Positions 6,906 to 13,235 of a stretch of 13,235 nucleotides of DNA are shown here, piece after piece. The position numbers and the translations under genes are program-made. The stretch comes from Methylophaga sp. (lineage in GTDB: Bacteria > Pseudomonadota > Gammaproteobacteria > Nitrosococcales > Methylophagaceae). The notes beneath the pieces were generated by a model. It had not been told where the DNA came from. It did not search any database and was given only the letters and a program-made list of their open reading frames with translations. Location of the stretch: assembly GCA_014762585.1 (NCBI GenBank), contig JABURN010000053.1:1-13235 (forward strand), in the 5' to 3' direction. Position 1 is the first letter of the stretch, and each line of letters begins with the position of its first letter.

Positions 6906-7667
6906 ATGAATGCCACCCCTGTCGTGATGATCACCGGTGCCACTTCCGGTTTCGGTGAGGCCTGTGCCCGTTTATTTGCCCAGCAAGGCTGGCGACTGAT
7001 TATTACCGGTCGCCGGCAACAGCGGCTTGACGAGCTGCAACAGGCATTGGGCGGCGTGGACAAGGTGCACACCAGCTGCTTCGATATCAGCGACCGGCAG
7101 GCGGTGGAACAGGCTTTTGCCAACTTACCTGATGCCTTCAATAAGATTGATGTGCTGGTTAACAATGCCGGCCTGGCACTGGGGCTGGAAGCCGCCCATG
7201 AAACCCGTCTAGATGATTGGGAACAAATGGTCGATACCAATATCAAGGGCTTGCTTTACTGCACCCGCACAGTCTTACCTGCCATGGTCGAGCGCAAAAC
7301 CGGCTATATCATCAATATCGGCTCGGTGGCAGGCAACTGGCCTTATCCCGGTGGCAATGTTTATTGTGGCACCAAGGCGTTTGTAAAACAGTTTTCTCTG
7401 GCTGTCAGGGCTGACCTGCTGGGTACCAATGTCAGGGTCAGCAATATCGAGCCGGGTAATGCCGAAACCGAATTCTCCATGGTGCGCTTCAAGGATGATA
7501 AAAGCCGTGCTGACAAGGTGTATCAGGGTACGATAGCGCTTCGTGCCCAGGATGTCGCTGACACCGTCTGGTGGCTGGTCAATACTCCACAGCATGTGAA
7601 CGTCACCACACTGGAACTGATGCCCACACAGGAAGCCAACGGCCCGATGGCTTTCCATCGCGAATAA
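6906..7667 (+). CDS. Short-chain dehydrogenase, YdfG-like NADP-dependent 3-hydroxy acid dehydrogenase
   Basis: A 253-residue classical SDR with AAGGAC upstream of the ATG. The dinucleotide motif 'TGATSGFG' is at 10-17, Arg36-Arg37 after strand 2 favours NADP(H), 'NNAG' is at 86-89, and the tetrad is Asn112, Ser140, Tyr153, Lys157. The C-terminal half follows E. coli YdfG closely ('EPG..ETEFS.VRFKDD', 'VADTVWWLVNTPQHVNVTTLELMP'). YdfG oxidises L-allo-threonine, serine and other 3-hydroxy acids and reduces malonic semialdehyde, so a similar cytoplasmic role is likely. The cofactor and substrate are inferred from family. It is preceded by 67 bases with no clear terminator, so read-through from purU is possible. 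Confidence 0.9.
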   Translation: MNATPVVMITGATSGFGEACARLFAQQGWRLIITGRRQQRLDELQQALGGVDKVHTSCFDISDRQAVEQAFANLPDAFNKIDVLVNNAGLALGLEAAHETRLDDWEQMVDTNIKGLLYCTRTVLPAMVERKTGYIINIGSVAGNWPYPGGNVYCGTKAFVKQFSLAVRADLLGTNVRVSNIEPGNAETEFSMVRFKDDKSRADKVYQGTIALRAQDVADTVWWLVNTPQHVNVTTLELMPTQEANGPMAFHRE

Positions 7668-7689
7668 AAAAACCGCGCCATGGCGCGGT
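7665..7689 (-). terminator. Terminator of the DUF4870-like gene (weakly bidirectional)
   Basis: ACCGCGCCATGGCGCGGT at 7672-7689 is a perfect 18-base palindrome that folds into a 7-pair stem with a CATG loop. The A-run just left of it is a T-run on the - strand, so it is a strong intrinsic terminator for the - strand gene ending at 7703. On the + strand it is followed by CTTGATCTTT, which is only a poor U-tract for the dehydrogenase gene. Confidence 0.85.
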
Positions 7690-7702
7690 CTTGATCTTTA
7701 AT

Positions 7703-8047
7703 TCAGGAAAACAGCCAACTGGTCGGATTGGGATGAGGCTGATTCTGATCCAGATATTTCATGCCTTTGACACAGCGGACAATCACCCAGATAACCCAGA
7801 ACAGCAGGATGAAATAACCGATGGCGACTGTGGCGAGAATGACGCCGATAAACAGGTAGAGCAAGCCAATCCAGAAGGTCCGGATTTGAAACTGGTAATG
7901 GCTCTGCAGCCAGGCCGGTGCATCGCTTTTATGTACGTAGGCAATAATGACGCCGATAATACCCAGAAACTGGATGAAGATATTCACCAGAAACAGCAGG
8001 TAAACCACCTTGGCCGTGTTCTGACTGTTTTGTTGACTGTCTGCCAT
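7703..8047 (-). CDS. Small DUF4870-like inner membrane protein
   Basis: A 114-residue protein of unknown function with GAGGAG a few bases before its ATG. A hydrophobic segment at about 13-38 is followed by a short polar loop with 'SDAPAWLQSHYQFQIRTFWIGLL'. A second long hydrophobic stretch lies at about 58-92, then 'VRCVKGMKYLDQ' and a short proline-rich tail. The 'SHY.FQIRTFW' loop is characteristic of a widespread family of small membrane proteins in proteobacteria (DUF4870 or close to it) with no established role. It has its own terminator and probably its own promoter; TGCTAGATT (complement of 8077-8085) is a possible extended -10. It need not be functionally tied to the receptor gene upstream. 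Confidence 0.78.
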   Translation of the reverse strand: MADSQQNSQNTAKVVYLLFLVNIFIQFLGIIGVIIAYVHKSDAPAWLQSHYQFQIRTFWIGLLYLFIGVILATVAIGYFILLFWVIWVIVRCVKGMKYLDQNQPHPNPTSWLFS

Positions 8048-8076
8048 CGCTCGCTCCTCAAACTTAATCAGCCACT

Positions 8077-8085
8077 AATCTAGCA
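8077..8085 (-). promoter_or_regulatory. Possible extended -10 of the DUF4870-like gene
   Basis: On the - strand, TGCTAGATT matches the extended -10 pattern TGnTATAAT with one mismatch in the hexamer's central part and one at the fifth base. It lies about 30 bases before the ATG at 8047 and after the hairpin that follows the receptor gene. No clear -35 is present. Confidence 0.25.
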
Positions 8086-8113
8086 AATTCAGAGTGCTTT
8101 TGTGAGAACAATG

Positions 8114-8141
8114 AGTGCAGCCGCCCTTTGGCGGCTGCACT
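8114..8141. repeat. Strong 12-base-pair hairpin without T-run after the TonB receptor gene
   Basis: AGTGCAGCCGCC and GGCGGCTGCACT pair perfectly around a four-base CTTT loop, starting 13 bases beyond the TAA of the receptor gene on the - strand. On neither strand is it followed by a run of T, so it is not a standard intrinsic terminator. It may stabilise the 3' end of the receptor mRNA, or terminate with a partner factor. Only one copy is seen in the window. Confidence 0.55.
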
Positions 8142-8154
8142 TCACTGAGCTTGA

Positions 8155-10308
8155 TTAGCCGCCAAAGTCGAAGCGGATACCGGTCATCACAGTACGGCCG
8201 ATAATCGGTGCTTCGTCTTTGAGGAAGCTCTGATGACGGCGTCCATCTTCATTGAGCAGGTTACGACCCTGCACAAAGATCTCCGCGCCTTTCAGGCTGT
8301 CAGGTGCCCAGCTGGCATTAAATGACAGTAGATCGTAGCCCTCGGTATCAGATTCCAGATCAGCACTTTCGCTCTGTCTGAACACGTGACGATAATCGAC
8401 GCTCAGAGACCAGTCCTGATAGGCCGTATCGACACCGAAGCCCAGTCTGCCCGGACTGATTCGTGGCACGTTGTCACCATTATCCAGTTTGGCTCGAACA
8501 TAATCACCGGACAGGCGCAGCGTTAGCGGTACTGTACCCTCAATCACATCCCAGGCGGCGGTGAATTCTGCCCCATAGAAACGGGCATCATCCTGCTGAT
8601 TAAATACCAGCGTATCGCCCTCAATCAAAATGGGGTTGCCGGTACCGTCATCACGCGAGGCCAGGTAGATAAAGTCCTGAACGTAGTTATAGAACAGGGT
8701 GCTATCGAAGCGGAAAGGACCTGCATGACGATCCAGCCCGATTTCGAGGTTGGTGTAGGTTTCCTCATCCAGGCCTGCATCGCCGATCTCTACCGTGCCC
8801 GATGCCGCATGGTTGCCGAAAGCATAAAGCTGCTCGGGAGAGGGCGCGCGTTCAGAACGGGTGATAGCAAGTCGAAGATGATGTTTGTCATCCAGATCGA
8901 TAATCGAGCCTGCTGAGAGGCTGAACGGGGTAAAGTTGCGATCTCCCAGATCCGCTTCCTGATGCAATTCACCACCGCCAGGCAATTCAATATGGCGCTC
9001 TTCAGCCAGTGTGGACGGGTTAGACCGGACATGGTCAACACGGGCTGCAAACTCCAAACGACCGAAATCCGTCAGGCGTTCTTCCAGTATGAACAACCCG
9101 AATGAACGGGTTTCATTATCACGCACATAGAAGCCTTCGCCACCGTGCTCTTCTTCCTCATGTTCCCCATGGCCATGTCCTTCGCCAGCAGCTGCAAAAT
9201 CACGATCATTGACCTGCAGGCCGACCACGCCTTGCCACAGCCCAATTGGATTATGCACCAGCTCCAGGCGAGCATCGGTTTCATCATTTTCAAACTCGAG
9301 TTCAACTTCACTCTCTTCAATTTCTCCATCATGAAAGGCGTAACCCACCTCCTGCTGATTGAAATTGGTATGTGACAGCTTCAGCCGGGCTGTTCGAAAG
9401 CCGGGCAGCGGATCATTGAGTTCACTACGAAAATCGACCCGGTCGAAGTCTGCACGGATTCGTTCCTGCTCTTCCTCACCTTCACCAAGGAAGACTTCAG
9501 GAATGCCATAATCGGTACGCCAGCGGCTGTAACCAAGACCGGCATACCCCCAGTCGCCTTTGAACAGGCCCGTGACCGAGAAGCTGTCGCTGGCCGCATC
9601 GCTGTTTTGCAGTGTGTCTTTATCGCCTTCGGTCTGGCCGATTTGCTGGTAGCCGTCGATATCAAAATCATGGCTGCGACGCAGACCATAGTCTGTCCGC
9701 AATACGAAATTATCAGTGACCGGTAGTTCCAGGCCGATATTGCCCTGGCGTTCATCACCGTTGTAGCCATAACCGAGTTGACCATGCACTCTCGGGGCGT
9801 CTCCAAATTCTGGGCTGAAACGACCGCTTTTCACATTGATGACACCACCGGCAGCGCCACTGCCGTAAAGCAGGGTAGCCGGGCCACGGAACACTTCGAT
9901 TTGTTCGGCACGACCGGGATCGATGGCGACGGTGTGGTCACCACCCTCACCGGATACGTCGGCTGTTTTCAGGCCGTCTTCCAGTACCTGTACCCGCGAA
10001 CCTTGCAGGCCACGAACCACAGGACGACCTACGCCGGGACCAAAGTCGGAGTTGGCCACGCCAGGCAGACCATCCAGGGTTTCACCCAGGGTGCCGGCGC
10101 GTTGTTTATCCAGCTCTTCATCGGCCAACACACTGACGGGAAAGATCAATTCGTCCGGACTACGAGCACCCAGGGGATCTGCTGTGACGGTCAGGCTGGG
10201 AATTTCGACCGCTTGTTCGGTTTGGTTTTCTGCCGCCGCGACAAAGCTGACAGGCAGGCTGGCAATGACAGCACTGATCAGCAGTGCAGACTGTTTTTTT
10301 CGGAACAT
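8155..10308 (-). CDS. TonB-dependent outer membrane receptor, ZnuD-like (probable zinc uptake)
   Basis: A 717-residue receptor with GAGGA six bases before the ATG. Residues 1-26 form a signal peptide ending 'FVAAA'. A TonB-box-like stretch follows ('IPSLTVTAD', 36-44), then the plug domain to about 170 ('LDGLPGV', 'PVVRGLQGSRVQVLEDG', 'IEVFRGPATLLYGSGAAGGVINV') and a 22-stranded barrel. A His/Glu-rich insert at about 375-392 ('EGHGHGEHEEEEHGGEG') lies in a probable extracellular loop. Together with 'ERAPSPEQLYAFGNHAASGTVEIG', this resembles the zinc receptor ZnuD, whose His/Asp-rich loop captures zinc. The C-terminus reads 'RFDFGG', two residues past the usual terminal aromatic. The small His-containing protein gene just upstream fits metal uptake. 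The receptor call is firm; zinc as substrate is likely, with other metals possible. Confidence 0.93.
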   Translation of the reverse strand: MFRKKQSALLISAVIASLPVSFVAAAENQTEQAVEIPSLTVTADPLGARSPDELIFPVSVLADEELDKQRAGTLGETLDGLPGVANSDFGPGVGRPVVRGLQGSRVQVLEDGLKTADVSGEGGDHTVAIDPGRAEQIEVFRGPATLLYGSGAAGGVINVKSGRFSPEFGDAPRVHGQLGYGYNGDERQGNIGLELPVTDNFVLRTDYGLRRSHDFDIDGYQQIGQTEGDKDTLQNSDAASDSFSVTGLFKGDWGYAGLGYSRWRTDYGIPEVFLGEGEEEQERIRADFDRVDFRSELNDPLPGFRTARLKLSHTNFNQQEVGYAFHDGEIEESEVELEFENDETDARLELVHNPIGLWQGVVGLQVNDRDFAAAGEGHGHGEHEEEEHGGEGFYVRDNETRSFGLFILEERLTDFGRLEFAARVDHVRSNPSTLAEERHIELPGGGELHQEADLGDRNFTPFSLSAGSIIDLDDKHHLRLAITRSERAPSPEQLYAFGNHAASGTVEIGDAGLDEETYTNLEIGLDRHAGPFRFDSTLFYNYVQDFIYLASRDDGTGNPILIEGDTLVFNQQDDARFYGAEFTAAWDVIEGTVPLTLRLSGDYVRAKLDNGDNVPRISPGRLGFGVDTAYQDWSLSVDYRHVFRQSESADLESDTEGYDLLSFNASWAPDSLKGAEIFVQGRNLLNEDGRRHQSFLKDEAPIIGRTVMTGIRFDFGG

Positions 10309-10391
10309 GTTTTTTCCTCGTTACATATTCCTGTCTGATTAATCTGATATTCGCCTAAACCTCGTTCCCAAAGGGCAGGGCATGACTTCTA

Positions 10392-10403
10392 ATGATATAT
10401 CAT
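10392..10403. promoter_or_regulatory. Palindrome ATGATATATCAT, candidate Zur-type operator
   Basis: A perfect 12-base AT-rich palindrome 84 bases upstream of the receptor start codon. It shares the ATG..TAT..CAT layout of gammaproteobacterial Zur boxes but is shorter than the usual core, and it contains TATATC/TATCAT that could serve as a -10 on the - strand. Its placement in front of a ZnuD-like gene makes zinc-dependent repression plausible. No direct evidence. Confidence 0.3.
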
Positions 10404-10416
10404 CACAGACAGGAGT

Positions 10417-10442
10417 GATTACCTTGCATAAAGCAGGTAATC
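10417..10442. repeat. Inverted repeat GATTACCT-N10-AGGTAATC between the small zinc protein gene and the receptor
   Basis: A perfect 8+8 inverted repeat. With one bulged T it extends by a G-C and a C-G pair to a 10-pair stem with an ATAAA loop. On the - strand it lies 27 bases past the stop of the small protein gene and 109 bases before the receptor. No T-run follows in either direction. It could be a processing or attenuation structure, or an operator. Confidence 0.45.
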
Positions 10443-10468
10443 AGAATCTTAAAAAATGATTTTCTGTG

Positions 10469-10759
10469 TCAGGAAAAAACAGGTGGCGCGCGGATGGCGT
10501 GTTGCTGGCGGGTAGACGCCGGGAGATTAAACCGGTAGACAGACGATTCAAAGACGATCGCTTCTGTCTGAATAGCCAGTGCCAGCTCAGGAGAAATATC
10601 TGCGGCTGGCAGGTGATTGATCGCATTTAAACGCTCGCACTGCGCCTCAGCAGTGTGGAAAGCATGCTCAGCATCATGCCAGACGGCAAACGACTGCAAC
10701 AGCAGCACGATGGCTGCGAGTGCCAGTAAAACATGTCGATTGATATGCCGGTTGGACAC
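10469..10759 (-). CDS. Small His/Cys-containing membrane-anchored or exported protein, zinc-chaperone-like
   Basis: A 96-residue protein from a GTG at 10759. No ATG is available, and no convincing Shine-Dalgarno is seen, so it may be translated by coupling to dapE, whose stop is 8 bases upstream. Residues 9-26 are hydrophobic ('HVLLALAAIVLLLQSFAV') and act as a signal or anchor. Directly after come His28, His32, His35 ('WHDAEHAFH'), Cys41 and His49, a plausible metal-binding cluster, and the end reads 'IRAPPVF'. The layout matches small proteins often annotated as zinc-uptake chaperones and found next to TonB-dependent zinc receptors. Here such a receptor is the next gene. The membrane/His layout is seen directly; the function is inferred. 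Confidence 0.72.
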   Translation of the reverse strand: MSNRHINRHVLLALAAIVLLLQSFAVWHDAEHAFHTAEAQCERLNAINHLPAADISPELALAIQTEAIVFESSVYRFNLPASTRQQHAIRAPPVFS

Positions 10760-10767
10760 GATTCAGT

Positions 10768-12244
<1,477 letters not shown>

Positions 12245-12300
12245 GCCTAGCTTGAAACTCCTGTCTCACCATGGTTTTGAATGGAGACGAGAAAATAGTT

Positions 12301-12371
12301 ATCCGCAGATAATGCCGATTTTCAGAGATTAGTTTGTCAATAATCTACGTATATCGGCGAAATCTGCGGAT
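12301..12371. repeat. Three-tier imperfect stem-loop between dapD and yffB
   Basis: ATCCGCAGAT (12301-12310) pairs perfectly with ATCTGCGGAT (12362-12371). After a 3x3 internal loop, GCCGAT (12314-12319) pairs with ATCGGC (12353-12358). Deeper inside, AGATTA (12326-12331) pairs with TAATCT (12341-12346) around a 9-base loop. The whole occupies 71 bases of the 136-base gap, starting 10 bases past the dapD stop on the - strand. No T-run follows. The innermost loop holds a perfect TTGACA on the - strand (complement of 12335-12340) but no good -10 at 16-18 bases; CATTAT at 20 bases is the best. It may be a regulatory RNA structure, a transcript end stabiliser or a small repeat element. Confidence 0.6.
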
Positions 12372-12380
12372 GTGGTTTTA

Positions 12381-13202
12381 TTAAATATCGCGCAGTAGTT
12401 CGTTAATGCCCACTTTACCGCGGGTTTTCTCATCTACCTGTTTGACGATAACCGCACAGTAAAGGCTGTAGCTGCCGTCTTTGGAAGGCAGGTTACCGGA
12501 AACCACAACCGAACCGGCAGGAATGCGGCCATAGGTGATTTCACCGGTCATGCGGTTGAAAATCTTGGTGCTCTGACCGATATAAACGCCCATGGAGATG
12601 ACCGAGCCTTCTTCCACAACAACGCCTTCCACGACTTCAGAGCGGGCACCGATAAAGCAGTTATCTTCGATAATGGTCGGACCGGCCTGCAGCGGTTCCA
12701 GTACGCCGCCAATGCCGACACCACCCGACAGGTGGACGTTTTTACCGATTTGCGCGCAGCTGCCGACAGTGGCCCAGGTATCGACCATGGTGCCGGAGTC
12801 AACGTAGGCACCGATGTTGACATAGGACGGCATCAACACCACACCCGGCGCGATGTAGGAGCCACGACGTACTGCGGCAGGTGGTACCACACGGACACCG
12901 GCTTTGTTGAAGTCATCTTCAGAGAAGCTGGCGAATTTTGGTTCGACTTTATCGAAGTATTGGGTTTCACCACCGGCCATCGGGCGGTTGTCATTGAGGC
13001 GGAAAGATAGCAGTACCGCTTTTTTCAGCCACTGGTTAACAACCCAGTCACCATTTTGTTTTTCAGCAACACGGGCGCTGCCGTTATCCAGCATGGCCAG
13101 CGCTTCATTGACCGCGTTGCGGACATCGCTGTCAGCATTGGACGGGTTGATCTCTGCACGGCGCTCAAACGCTTCTTCGATAATATTCTGAATATCGCTC
13201 AT
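12381..13202 (-). CDS. dapD: Tetrahydrodipicolinate N-succinyltransferase DapD
   Basis: DapD transfers succinyl from succinyl-CoA to tetrahydrodipicolinate, the first committed step of the succinylase branch of lysine/diaminopimelate synthesis, and works as a trimer. The start at 13202 ('[18 protein letters not shown]') gives 273 residues, as in E. coli (274), and has GGAG six bases upstream. An ATG four codons further up is embedded with that ribosome site and is rejected. Residues about 1-95 are the alpha-helical N-terminal domain. About 100-245 are left-handed beta-helix hexapeptide repeats ('[23 protein letters not shown]', '[15 protein letters not shown]', '[25 protein letters not shown]'), followed by the C-terminal strand region '[13 protein letters not shown]'. 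It is probably the first gene of the dapD-yffB-dapE unit; its promoter falls at or beyond the window edge. Confidence 0.96.
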   Translation of the reverse strand: MSDIQNIIEEAFERRAEINPSNADSDVRNAVNEALAMLDNGSARVAEKQNGDWVVNQWLKKAVLLSFRLNDNRPMAGGETQYFDKVEPKFASFSEDDFNKAGVRVVPPAAVRRGSYIAPGVVLMPSYVNIGAYVDSGTMVDTWATVGSCAQIGKNVHLSGGVGIGGVLEPLQAGPTIIEDNCFIGARSEVVEGVVVEEGSVISMGVYIGQSTKIFNRMTGEITYGRIPAGSVVVSGNLPSKDGSYSLYCAVIVKQVDEKTRGKVGINELLRDI

Positions 13203-13235
13203 GAGGTTCTCCATTGATTTAATTTAATTGTTCGA

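Noticed and set aside
7571..8083. 170-codon open frame on the + strand across the dehydrogenase end and the DUF4870-like gene
   Set aside because: It crosses a strong terminator palindrome and is antisense to a membrane protein with a good ribosome site; its translation is compositionally unlike a real protein.
9778..10338. 186-codon open frame on the + strand opposite the TonB receptor
   Set aside because: It lies wholly antisense to the plug domain and signal peptide of a convincing receptor gene, its translation has no recognisable motif, and no ribosome site was noticed.

Overview
The window looks like ordinary chromosome from a gammaproteobacterium of roughly even base composition. The evidence is the fabA-fabB pair of anaerobic unsaturated fatty acid synthesis, dapD and dapE of the succinylase lysine pathway, a purU deformylase, and a LapC/TolC-type adhesin export locus. 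Several protein sequences would fit a methylotroph related to Methylophaga, but that is an impression and not shown. I see no tRNA, rRNA, insertion sequence, prophage or CRISPR array. The longest stretch without an annotated gene is about 160 bases.

Left part, + strand (1-2730): the 3' end of a type I secretion membrane-fusion protein (LapC/HlyD family), a one-base-overlapping LuxR-type regulator whose receiver domain has lost its phosphorylation residues, and a TolC/LapE-type outer membrane protein closed by a strong terminator. Together these look like the back half of a locus that exports a large adhesin.

Middle, + strand (2775-7667): fabA-fabB, closed by a bidirectional terminator. Arriving from the opposite strand at the same terminator is a 58-codon gene for an unrecognised small protein (4589-4765). 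Divergent from it is a two-gene unit of a YbfF-type esterase and a MazG-like nucleotide pyrophosphohydrolase overlapping by 8 bases. Then come purU and a YdfG-like short-chain dehydrogenase.

Right part, - strand (7672-13202, read right to left): dapD, a 136-base gap with a three-tier stem-loop, yffB (ArsC/Spx fold), dapE starting one base after the yffB stop, a small His/Cys-containing exported or membrane protein resembling zinc-chaperone-like proteins, a 160-base gap rich in dyads, a ZnuD-like TonB-dependent receptor with a histidine/glutamate loop, and a two-helix DUF4870-like membrane protein. The coherent idea is a metal (probably zinc) uptake module directly downstream of dapE, whose product is a zinc enzyme.

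Most of the window is housekeeping. The items most worth a second look are the small gene at 4589-4765, the zinc module with its dyad-rich leader, the stem-loop at 12301-12371, and the degenerate-receiver regulator with a dyad in front of tolC.
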